From: Parasitella parasitica
Lineage: Eukaryota; Mucoromycota; Mucoromycetes; Mucorales; Mucoraceae
Assembly: GCA_025201805.1 (NCBI GenBank)
Contig: MU619270.1
Span: forward strand, 100,172 to 164,171
Length of the DNA: 64,000 nucleotides
Reading direction: 5' to 3'
In this document: piece after piece, positions 1 to 9,645 of the stretch
Layout of the letters: each line of letters opens with the position of its first letter
How positions within the stretch are numbered: position 1 is the stretch's first letter
Translations under genes and position numbers: made by a program
The notes under the pieces: model-generated
The model's input: the letters and a program-made list of their open reading frames with translations, nothing else
The model's database searches: none
Told to the model about the DNA's origin: nothing

Positions 1-739
1 ATTTAGGGCGAGGCAGAAAGTATAACACATTATTGTCATCTTGAAAGAGATGTATGTCAGAAACTGCCTCATTAATGGAATAGATGAGAGTGCAATATTG
101 AAATTTTTAGTTTGTCAAGTAAATGTATATTTATACATAATCCTCAGATCAAGTAGTTGCTAGATGTTTATGCTGCATAAGAGAAGATAATAGAAGAAGA
201 ACTCACATTGATTGCCCTATGAACCCAAGTAATATAATCAAAAACATTTACATTACCCAAGGTTTAATATATATAAAATAAAAATAAAATTATAAATATA
301 TTGTGCTTTTGTCAATGTTTCATGTATGCTATATAATAAAATATACGGCGACATATAATCTTAGATCTGATCAAGAACGGTTACCATGGGAACCTTGGTC
401 ATTCAATGGATTTGATCAGGAACGGTTATCATGACAACATATACACTTGAAAACAGTAAAACTTCATTTATTTTGAAGACTGGCAGCCTAGCAGAGCGAG
501 ATGGACCCCGCGTAAACGAAAGTCGATTTTTACCGTAGCGTAATGAAGGTGAAAAAATTATCAGAGTAGGCGGGGTGACCAGCTCACATTTATTGAAATA
601 TTACGAAGGTATAAAAGAAGTAGCTGTACATATTGCAGAATTCAACAAGGCAAAATTGAAAGATAAAAGGATAAAAAAAAAACAATGTGTGTATTGTATA
701 CCGTACAATGAAAGGGATTCTACAAGTGGTTTTTCATAC
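1..739. other. Non-coding region 3' of the P-type ATPase
   Basis: No gene is recognisable here. The stretch is A+T-rich and lies downstream of the minus-strand ATPase. It holds a pair of near-identical 21-bp direct repeats, listed separately. Open frames overlapping the ATPase end on the plus strand look like antisense shadows. Confidence 0.5.
368..433. repeat. Pair of 21-bp near-identical direct repeats
   Basis: Two copies of a motif starting TGATCA, at 368-388 and 413-433, differ at two positions (A/G at the seventh base, C/T at the seventeenth). The two copies start 45 bp apart. The function is unknown. They could be paired protein-binding sites for a gene to the left of the window, or leftovers of a repeat. 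Confidence 0.5.
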
Positions 740-3700
740 TTAAACAACTCTATTGATAGATCGAGAATCTTGCGTAGCCATGGTTCGGATAGTTGGGTAC
801 ATGCGCAGACCTGCAATATCAGGATTGAATGCTACAGGGTTCAGCTTCTGCCGGATTTTGATACGAATACAAGCGTAGGCAATGATGATAATACCAAAGC
901 CAAAACCAATCAACCAGAAGAGCGGCAGCAAGCGATAGTCGGTTCCAAATGGTATATTGAATGGAGGACAGTAAACGATTAAAGTAGCAAGAGCTACACC
1001 GCCAAAGATTCCAGCAAAGGCCTTCTTGTTGACAAGCACATATCTTCCGATTGGTATAGAAAAGCGAGTTTTGCAGGCAAACATGTTGAACATTTGCATC
1101 ACCATGATACTCCAATATACAATAGATTGAGCTTGGCCAAGAGCACGCTTTTGGGCGGCGGCGTCTAGCAGTTTCCCAGTGGCACTAAGGTAAGCCTGAG
1201 CATAGTTTGGGCCATTAGAAAAATAATATGTAGGCGCACCTGCACCACGCTGCATAATAACAGCATCATAAGGCGTGATACCGTTGTACCAAAGAACGAC
1301 AAAGTAACTAGTCAGATTACCGATAGCTTCAATTATACCAATTTCAAGGTACGCCCAAGACAACAGTGGTAGATCGACGAGGACTTCATTATCGTTCTTT
1401 TCAAATTTTTCCTTCCAATAACCAACACTAAAAAGTTCATGTAGAGTATAGTAAATACGACGCAAGAAAGGGGGACGAGTTTCCTCTCCTTCAGAATCGT
1501 ATTCAATATAGCGTTGACGACGGTGCAAGCTACGACGGTGGCGATCAATAGACTCGGGGCTCACTGGCTTGCGAGGCGGCATCTTCATCAAACCTCCGTC
1601 GGACTCTGGAGGGTCCCAAGCAAAGGTTAGAGCAGCAAAAAGTTCAAAGCCAAGGTCGATGACCAAAATAAGGATAGCAGACAATGGAAGAGGAAGAGGC
1701 ACAATCACATAGAGTAGGTTGGGAACAACTTCAGGCATAGAATGACTGATTGTGTACATGATGGATTTCTTTAAATTCACAAAGATCAAACGTCCTTCCT
1801 CAATACCGTGAATTATAGAAGCAAAGTTATCGTCTAGCAAAATCATAGCAGCAGCATCTTTTGAGACATCAGAGCCAGAAATATTCATAGCAATACCTAG
1901 ATCAGCCTTTTTCAACGCTGGAGCATCATTAACACCGTCACCAGTAACACCAACAATGTGCTGCATCGATTGAGCACGCTTAACAATCTCGAGCTTATGT
2001 TTAGGAGATGTCCGGGCAAATATAATTTCATCTTTGGAAAAGATGAGATCCCAATCGTCGTCGGTAAGGGAGTCTATTGAATTCCCGTGAATGACAATAC
2101 TGTTATATTCATTCTCGGGAATATCTTCTTCAGAACGATTCAACCTTTGAGCGGCCAATGCTTTGGTATCGCCCACCATCAAGTTGATTTTACGGCCAAT
2201 AGCTTCTGCTGTCAATGGGTGGTCGCCGGTTACCATCATGACTTTGATGCCAGCGGCTCTGCATTTGCCAATGGCTTCACGGACGCCGTGCTTTGGAGGG
2301 TCTTCAAGTGACACAAGGCCAACAAAGGTCATGCCAGACATGGGGTAGTTTTGGGCATTCTTGTCAAACACAAAGCCAGAAGGATACTCACTCTCGGAAA
2401 GCAGATCTTGAGCAAAAGCCAATACACGGTGGCCTTGACTGGCCATGTAAGAGTATGTTTCTTGGTATGCAGCACGGTGTTTCTCAGAAAGGGGGACAGA
2501 CGTGCCATCTTCCAGCAAGATACTGCTGCACAGATCAAGGACTCTTTCAGGAGCGCCTTTTACATACAGGGTCAGTGATCCGTTGGCGTGGCTTTTCTCA
2601 TGGATAGTCATGGCCCATTTATTGTCAGAATTGAAAGGGATCTCAAACACCTTGGGAAATTCGTCAGGAATAGAATCGAATTGGGCGCCTAAATGCTCAC
2701 CGGCAAAGCGAACAAGGCCAGTTTCTGTGGCATCACCAAGAATCTGACGTTGGGAAACAGGCACATCGACACGATCAAATTTGGCCTTCGAGTTAAGGGT
2801 AGAGATGTTGATGATCTCACAAACACCGGGCTCTTCGACAATAGGTCGTTGTTGATTCTGTTTGTCCATTGCATTCTTCAGAGTGAGGCATGTCCAGATA
2901 TAGGTTACAGTCATTTGGTTACGAGTAAGCGTGCCAGTTTTATCTGTTGCCAAAAGTGTAATGGCGCCCAATGTCTCGACACCTTGCAGATCTTTGACAA
3001 GGACGTTTCTAGCTGCCATGCGTTTTGCAGAGATAGTCAAAAGAATGGTGACTGTAGCAGGCAGCCCCTCAGGAACCCAGGCAACGAACACAGAGATGGC
3101 AAAGTTCAGTGTAAGTGAAACATTGTAGTTGTTTACAGGGAAGCCAATACCAAAGAAAATGGCTGCTGTGCATAAAGCAATTGAAGCAATGATCTTGACA
3201 AACTTGGATATCTGTATAGTATAAATGAAGATTAGTTTTATGGCTAAACCCCTGTTTTCTTGCTTGCGCTTGTCTATATACCTCTTGTGAAAGTGGTGAT
3301 GTTGATTTCACTTCACCTGCAGTTAAACCAGCAATTTGGCCGAGCACAGTGCCATCGCCGGTGCGAACGACAATACCGTAACCTTCGCCTGAAACAGCCA
3401 ACGTGCCATTAAAAAGAATATTCTCAGCCTCGAATACGTTCTTTTGAGTATTTCTTGCTCTTCGCTCTTGCGGATCAGACTCACCAGTTAGAGGCGAGTT
3501 ATCCACTTTGAGATCAGATGCAGAGAACACAAAGAGATCAGCAGGTATCTTATTTCCCATCCGCACCAGCACAACATCACCAACAACCAAGTTGACAGCA
3601 TCAATTTGCTCTACTTTTGAATCACGAATCACCATACATTTAGCAGGAACCATATTCATAAAAGAATTTAGCAAAGCTTGTGATTTCTGCTCTTGATAAA

Positions 3701-4359
3701 ATTCGATAAAGGCGTTTAGCAAGGCGACGCCGATGAGAATGGCGCCCAAGTATGTCTATATACGCGTTACAAATTATTGTGAGCAAATATAAGAACCAAC
3801 TCTTTATACTTGTATATACTTACATTGGGAAAGTTCCCTTTAAAGTCAATTGCCAGCAGAATGTAATTAAGCACACCAGCCAATATCAAGAGAAGGTTAA
3901 ACAGTTTGATAACGCAATCAAGGTATTTCAGTATTGGATGTCTTTTCTTGGGAGGTGTCAGTTGGTTAGGACCAGTTTCAGACAAAACACGAGCAGCCTG
4001 TTGAGCAGTAAGACCATGAGAATCAGAAGCCTTTTTTGTGTTGATATCTGTTTGGTACTTTGCAGCGCATTCTTCGAGTGTAAGTAGATGCTCAGTCTAC
4101 ATTGAATTGTAATTAACACTACATCGAGATGTAGATGGGTGAAGACATAACTTACAATATCAACGTTCTTCTTGCTTTCTTTAGCCTTTTTCTGAGGGCG
4201 TTTAGGAGCAGTAACGGAGGGTCTACGAGAAGCAGTGGTATCAATGGTCTGAATTGTCCTTGTTCTCTCCGGGCGGTGAGCTCTAGCAAATTTGATCTTG
4301 TTGGCATCTTCAACGGTTACAACCGCAACTTTGTCTTCATTTTGTGATTTCTCATCCAT
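740..4359 (-). CDS. P-type IIC (Na,K/H,K-ATPase-like) cation-transporting ATPase
   Basis: Four exons read 4359-4156, 4096-3824, 3755-3282 and 3211-740, with introns of 59, 68 and 70 bp. All junctions are phase 0 and give about 1,140 aa. The P-type hallmarks appear in order: an actuator-loop TGES motif, an M4 PEGL motif, the phosphorylation motif DKTGTLT (Asp near residue 407), a KGAPER nucleotide-binding motif and the hinge TGDGVNDAPALKKADIG-type box (here ADLGIAM). M5 carries SMPEVVP and M6 carries DLGFE, so cation-site acidic residues expected of type IIC pumps are present (family knowledge: SNIPEITP and DLGTD in animal pumps). The protein should exchange monovalent cations across a membrane. 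The N-terminus (about 68 residues) is basic and Ser/Thr-rich. No beta subunit is visible nearby. The family call is confident; ion specificity cannot be read from sequence. Confidence 0.92.
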
Positions 4360-5696
4360 TTATAAGCAGATTTATTATAGAAATAATGAAGAGAAGAAAG
4401 AAAAAGAAACATTTACTGTAAGCTTTTATAGGATGTACCAGTTTCGATCCACCTAGCATGCGCTTTTTTCGCCAAAGGATATATTGACAGTGGCGCGTTG
4501 TCCTATTGTCACTCGCAAAGCGTATCCACGTTGCTCTTGTACCTTCCCGTGTGTCAGAATAAGCTATTAAAAGCCTTTTTGGGAGCAGAGAAAAAAGAGG
4601 TATTTATCATTCAGTGCGACATACTTACATTCATGCATAAACAAACACATCATCCTCAACACCATTCGCTGTAGATCACCAGGATTTCTATTAAACCCCA
4701 AGTAAAAGAAAACTACGTACGCAGTTTAAGATCTGCAAGTATCTATACAAGAAACTGATAAAACGAGCGACACATGATTGCATACATTATTGTAACGAGA
4801 TAGCAAATCAAGCCAATCGCCTTTAAGACTCATTAAGCTTTTGCGTTGCACAAAATCAAAAATGGCAAAAATGAGCTATTTACTCAAATTATTTCAGTTG
4901 TTCTAAATTGGTACAAATACTGTGTCCCTACAATGTTTGTCATATAGCAAGTTGGGGGGGGGGGAGTTATAGTAGTATTAGAACCGTTGAAACGCTCAAG
5001 TCATGACATTTACTTTGAAGTCTTAAATTACAATTTACGCTCTCAAGTTATCCTGTTGCCTCCAAAATAAAGATATACAGGAAAAAAGAGAAACTATACC
5101 ACACTAAGGAAGCTAGCTAGTTATTGAGCGCTGTCTTCTTTGATAAGTCTCATTTCCGTCTTGGAGTTTATGGTGCAGCCAGCCATGAATGACATACCTT
5201 TACTCAAGTATGGGGGACAAGAAACCACCAGTTCAAAAAGTCAGGGCACTTGAACCACTCGAAACCCGAACATGAATCTCATTAAAACATGATCAGAATT
5301 ATACTAGACACAAATATCAAACATTGTCTACTTGGCAGTATTCATCTGTGGATGTCAGAGCCACGTTGTTGAGATATATGATGTACATGTGCAGATACAA
5401 CTGGAATGTGATGTTGTATGCCTGATTCTATATTTAATTGTGGTACGCTTTGTATGCATAATACAATATTGGCAACAGGATTTGCACTTTCAAGTATTCA
5501 TGCACACAGGCCTGAAACGTGGGGTTGACCTAAGTGTGTCCATGTATGATCTCATCTATTCCTAAATTTGATTAATGAGTAACCTTGGCAATTTAGGGTT
5601 TATTAGACGTTTGACAATGAATTTTTATAGCTTATGATCCACCATGTAGACCTATTTGAGTGCTAGCGCTATATATGAAAGATGAAACGTTCAATA
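4360..5696. other. Intergenic region upstream of the ATPase
   Basis: This 1.3-kb stretch shows no supported gene. It contains the ATPase 5' flank and a G10 homopolymer near 4953-4962. The open frame at 5332-5565 resembles no known family and lacks convincing codon structure. The transposon inserted at the TA at 5695-5696. Confidence 0.5.
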
Positions 5697-5872
5697 CAGT
5701 GCGGCCGGGAAATATTGTCCGTTTTACAAAAATAAATGGCGATTACAAAAAAATATTTGTCGTTTACCAGAAAATAAATGGCGCTAACTAGAAAATGATC
5801 GGCCGTTTCTCAATTTTTATTGGCCATTTCTCAGATTTACTATGGCCGTTTTACGAATTCACTTTGTCGGTT
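5697..5872. repeat. Left terminal inverted repeat, built of 21-22-bp units
   Basis: This 176-bp repeat is matched in inverted orientation at 7395-7570. After the terminal 20 bp it divides into consecutive units starting at 5717, 5738, 5759, 5780, 5801, 5822 and 5844, with an eighth beginning at 5866. Each starts GTC or GGC, is followed by a T-rich TTTAC/TTTCTC-like core, and ends in an A/T-rich stretch. The regular spacing suggests iterated binding sites for the transposase; that role is inference. Confidence 0.85.
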
Positions 5873-5928
5873 TACTAGACTGTTCTGTTCGCTATGTTGT
5901 AGAAGCATGGACGTAAGCCAACTAACTC

Positions 5929-7350
5929 TTAGAATTCTGTTTTATTCAGGCAATTGATGATTTGGCGCTTCGAGTGTCTACAAAATCCACGGAGATCACT
6001 TACGCGTACATCGTTGCACGCATCAGCAATTCTTTGTGATAAGTTCTCTTCGCTTAGCAGCCTATGGCGCTTCATCTTTCCTTTTACAATGGCCCAAAAC
6101 TGCTCAATTGGGTTCAGTTCTGGAGAATAAGGAGGTAGATACATCACTCGATATCCTCTGCTCTCAATCTTTCTCATCATTGGATGCGACTTATGAATAG
6201 TACAATTATCCATAACAAGGTAACTGCCCTTCAGATTTGCATCCATGTCCATAATATCGAGAAGCTCATTCATGAATTTCACAAAGTGAGCTGTGGTTGT
6301 ACCTTTGGAAGGCGGCTTGGTTTCTTCTTTCTCAACTTCCACATACTCTATGGTGGGCTCCTCAATGACAATCCCTCCTGTCTGCTCTTTGCCCCTCGCA
6401 AGCTTTCTTTTCTTTGACTTCTCTGCTTGAATTGTTTGAGGCTTCTGTCCTCTTGGCTTTCTTGGTGGAGGCTTTTTCATGACAACGTGAAGAACACTAG
6501 AAGAATGAATGGCGCCAATGATAGTATGTGAGGGGGAGCGAGTCTTTGCAATATCAACAATGGCAGGTGTTCCTACTGCTGATCTAGCCCAATTGCTCCT
6601 CATGTTGATATTGAATCCAGCCTCATCAATGAAGACGCAGTTTGTGCCGTAATCAAGATCAGAATCCTTCCAATTCATGAACCATTCATATCGTTTTTGC
6701 AAGTTTTCGGGAGAGTTTCTCGCCTTGGGGTCGAAGGTTGGCTTCTTGATGGATATGAGCATATTGTTCCTCAGATGATCATTCATTTGAGACTTCGAGA
6801 TTTTGAAGTCTTCAAACTTGGATGTCAACATATCAATGATATCGTCAGCACAAAGCTGCGAGTCTTTTTCAATAACATCCTGGATATACTTCTCATGTTC
6901 TCCAGTAAAGGAACTGGGTCTGCCTGCGTTTTTTTCAGATTTCTTGTAGGCTACCTCACCCGTCTCGTTATAGTGCTTCCACCAACGCATAGCGGTACGA
7001 GGGTTTATACCCAGCTCTTTCGCTGCTGCTGTTACCCTTCCTCTTTCCACAGGGCCTTCAAGCATTCTTTCAATAAATGTTTCTCTTGTGAGATCATTGT
7101 GCTGCTTGTAAGCGCGGTCCGAGACATATTTAGCAACTTTGAAAGGCTTTACAGAAACATCTTTCATAATGACTTCTTTGTCTTGTGGTTTAAGGGCCAA
7201 ATATGCTTTCTGGCTGGTAATCGTTTCAAGCACTATGTTGGGATCATTTATATTCGTCAATACATCTTCCATTGGATCAATAACCCGCTCTCCACGCTCA
7301 TCATAGATGTTTTCTTGACCGTCTTCATAATAAAATGTATTTCTACTCAT
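5929..7350 (-). CDS. DD34E transposase (Tc1/mariner superfamily)
   Basis: An intact, intronless gene of 473 aa. Residues about 100-135 resemble a helix-turn-helix of the Tc1/IS630 type (VTAAAKELGINPRTAMRWW), followed by a second DNA-binding region to about 200. The catalytic triad is D242 in VFIDEAGF, D381 in LVMDNCTIH and E416 in the ELNPIEQFW box, with 34 residues between the last two. This makes it a DD34E enzyme. Between the first and second Asp lies a long basic insert (about 290-350, rich in Lys/Arg/Pro), possibly a nuclear-localisation or DNA-contact segment. The protein should excise and reinsert the surrounding element at TA sites. The start at 7350 is the first ATG inside the right TIR. 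No frameshift or stop interrupts it. Confidence 0.93.
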   Translation of the reverse strand: MSRNTFYYEDGQENIYDERGERVIDPMEDVLTNINDPNIVLETITSQKAYLALKPQDKEVIMKDVSVKPFKVAKYVSDRAYKQHNDLTRETFIERMLEGPVERGRVTAAAKELGINPRTAMRWWKHYNETGEVAYKKSEKNAGRPSSFTGEHEKYIQDVIEKDSQLCADDIIDMLTSKFEDFKISKSQMNDHLRNNMLISIKKPTFDPKARNSPENLQKRYEWFMNWKDSDLDYGTNCVFIDEAGFNINMRSNWARSAVGTPAIVDIAKTRSPSHTIIGAIHSSSVLHVVMKKPPPRKPRGQKPQTIQAEKSKKRKLARGKEQTGGIVIEEPTIEYVEVEKEETKPPSKGTTTAHFVKFMNELLDIMDMDANLKGSYLVMDNCTIHKSHPMMRKIESRGYRVMYLPPYSPELNPIEQFWAIVKGKMKRHRLLSEENLSQRIADACNDVRVSDLRGFCRHSKRQIINCLNKTEF

Positions 7351-7394
7351 ATTGTTTAGTTACAAAAGTGAAGAAAAGACAGTTACATCATGGC

Positions 7395-7570
7395 AACCGA
7401 CAAAGTGAATTCGTAAAACGGCCATAGTAAATCTGAGAAATGGCCAATAAAAATTGAGAAACGGCCGATCATTTTCTAGTTAGCGCCATTTATTTTCTGG
7501 TAAACGACAAATATTTTTTTGTAATCGCCATTTATTTTTGTAAAACGGACAATATTTCCCGGCCGCACTG
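7395..7570. repeat. Right terminal inverted repeat
   Basis: This is the reverse complement of 5697-5872 over its full 176 bp, with no mismatch found by eye. The similarity stops exactly inside the eighth 21-bp unit on the left side. The transposase promoter must lie in or next to this repeat, because only 44 bp separate it from the start codon. Confidence 0.9.
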
Positions 7571-8520
7571 TAGCATGTATGGCAGAAATTTATGGGAGGT
7601 TTTTTCTTTTAATTTAGTGAAGCTAGAGAAACTTTTACCACCTCCATATGAAACGCATTGAAACGTAGCTCATTCATCATTGTAATTACTCTGCAAATAA
7701 TGTATATAATATTTGTTTGCAATCAGTACCCAACTTTTACTTATCACAATAACTTATCACAATATGATAGGCAAACATGATATAATTACAGTAATGCTCA
7801 GTTATATTAGCACTGTATATAACTACCATTTGTTGCAAAGCTAATGACACTCGAGCAGTTCATTTTACATAAACTGCATTTCTATCTACGAACAGCACAA
7901 CTTTTATACTCAAATTAGCTGTATGGAATACGCTCTTTTATCTTTCGATAGTATATAGGATACTCAAAAATGAAACTTACATTTTTTGCGTTTATAGCAT
8001 AGACCTCGTTGAGGCGTATCCAAAGTGAGTAGCTTCTTGAAAAATGCTCATTATTGAGATAGAAGCATCTCTGCCTGGGTTATTATGATTTCAGAACTTT
8101 AAAGAAATTATGTATCAAAAAAATATTATTGCAATGCTGATATCCATGCTATCACCTCAATGCAATTTCCACCTAGTACAGATAAAGTAATTGATAAAGA
8201 CATGAAATCAAGGTATACAGCAGTAAGTATTGCAACCGTGATAAAAGCACTGGATAACATAAACTCTACATTTTGCATTCCATCACTTTTTAAACTTTTA
8301 AACAGCAGTTTTTAATTTTCAAATCATTGTACACATCTTTGGAGTAAACGGAAAAAACTTTGTTCGCACAGAATATCGGAATATCACTTGCAAAATATTC
8401 GGGATGAGCGGTCTAGACATTAAGCGAAGCATTTTCATCAGCGGAAGTGAATGGCTGTCCCCTATTAAATTTCAGTAACAAGTGTCTTTTTTCTCTTCTC
8501 CATACTTTTCTATACTCAAC
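7571..8520. other. Intergenic region upstream of the HINT gene
   Basis: About 950 bp of A+T-rich DNA with no recognisable gene. The last 100 bp should include the promoter and 5' leader of the HIT-family gene starting at 8521. Confidence 0.5.
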
Positions 8521-9298
8521 ATGTCGAATTTAACTGATGATTGCCTTTTCTGTAAAATTATCAGGTAATCCCATCTGCAGCAAAAGAAAAAAAGAAGAGG
8601 TGGTTCTCATTATATACTTACTTTATAAAGGGGTGAAATTGGTTCCTTGAAGATTATCGAGACTGATAAAAGGTAAATTTAGTATGTCTTGTCGAATTCG
8701 ACACATCTAATACGCGATGTAGCTACTCTTTCCTCGATATTAACCCTTTGAGCGAAGGCCATGCTGTAAGTTGTTGGTTATTACGCACGATACGGCAAAA
8801 ACATTAACATGTTTTTCATCTATAGCTTGTTATCCCCAAGTGTAAGCCTACTTTTCAGGCACAGTAGAGATGCGGCTGACACCCGTTTTATATTTAAATA
8901 GATCACGCCGAGTTTTTCCATCAAGTTCCTGACGACATTCTCGCTGATATGCTGCCCTTGGCCAAGAAGGTCGCACTCGCCATTGGCTTGAAGGAAGGTC
9001 AATACAATCTATTGCAGGCAAGTAAATGGTAGTGCAGTATACAGATGAATTTCGGTTCTAATTGGCTATTAAATGCATACAGAACAATGGCAAAATGGCT
9101 CACCAGGTAGCATGCACTCTTTGAGACATTTGTAACGCAACTAACATGTTTTCTCTTTTATAGCAAGTTCCTCATGTTCATTTTCACATTATTCCTAAGC
9201 CTGATGCTGAGCAAGGTCTCCAGATTGGATGGCCTCAACAAAAAGTTGAGCAAGATGATCTCAAAAAGACCCTGGATCGCATCAAGGAAAAGTTGTAA
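8521..9298 (+). CDS. HNT1: Histidine triad nucleotide-binding protein (HINT/Hnt1 type)
   Basis: Seven short exons: 8521-8564, 8631-8672, 8723-8765, 8826-8841, 8902-9017, 9083-9106 and 9164-9298. Joined, they give 139 aa in one frame. The N-terminus CLFCKIIRGEI, the central DINPLSEGHALVIPK and the triad HVHFHIIP (His99, 101, 103) are diagnostic of HINT1 proteins, which cleave phosphoramidates and aminoacyl-AMP adducts in cytosol and nucleus. Exon 4 is only 16 bp. The intron after exon 5 (9018-9082) starts with GC rather than GT: the GT four bases further on would break the NNGKMAHQ frame, so GC-AG is required. Length matches the family. The assembled frame leaves little doubt. Confidence 0.95.
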
Positions 9299-9645
9299 CA
9301 TACGCACTCCAACGAATAAAACCATCTGCGTTATAGGTTTGCCATGTTTTGGATAGCCGCGCATTATAGTAGGAATCTTTACGACTTGCCTTTTGCAGGC
9401 GGATGTACATAGAATCACCGTGTACAGGTTCATCCAAATACTGAACCACCGTGCCAAACTACCTCGAATGAGCCAGTTCTATTGGATCGAACCGTGGGTA
9501 AAGTGACCATCCTGAAAAAAAAAAAAAAAAAAAAAAATGAGATTCTACCGAAAATGCACTGCAAAAGGCATATAAAATGAGCTTTCTTTCCTTTTAACAT
9601 CTCGTTGTTTTTCTTCTTACACTCAACACAAGCAATTTTCAACAA
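9299..9645. other. Short intergenic region with a poly(A) tract
   Basis: The stretch holds the HINT 3' flank and the L-serine dehydratase promoter. A run of 23 adenines lies at 9515-9537. No gene is supported here. Confidence 0.5.

Larger units (their letters stand above)
5697..7570 (-). mobile_element. Complete Tc1/mariner-like DNA transposon with long TIRs
   Basis: The element is 1,874 bp. It begins with CAGTGCGGCC at 5697, ends with the inverted copy at 7570, and is flanked by TA on both sides (5695-5696 and 7571-7572), the target duplication expected for Tc1/mariner elements. Both 176-bp terminal inverted repeats look identical base for base. A single uninterrupted transposase gene fills the interior, with 44 bp between the right TIR and its start codon and 56 bp between its stop codon and the left TIR. 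Identical TIRs, an intact open frame and an intact target-site duplication all suggest a recent insertion that may still be able to move. Confidence 0.93.

Noticed and set aside
504-577. Short inverted ACCCCGC/GCGGGGT pair that might be a transposon end
   Set aside because: Only 7 bp, no target duplication and no coding content between the copies.
575-982. 135-codon plus-strand open frame
   Set aside because: Overlaps the conserved C-terminal end of the ATPase in antisense and has no motif.
6697-7359. 220-codon plus-strand open frame across the transposon
   Set aside because: Antisense shadow of the transposase, which has an intact catalytic triad.
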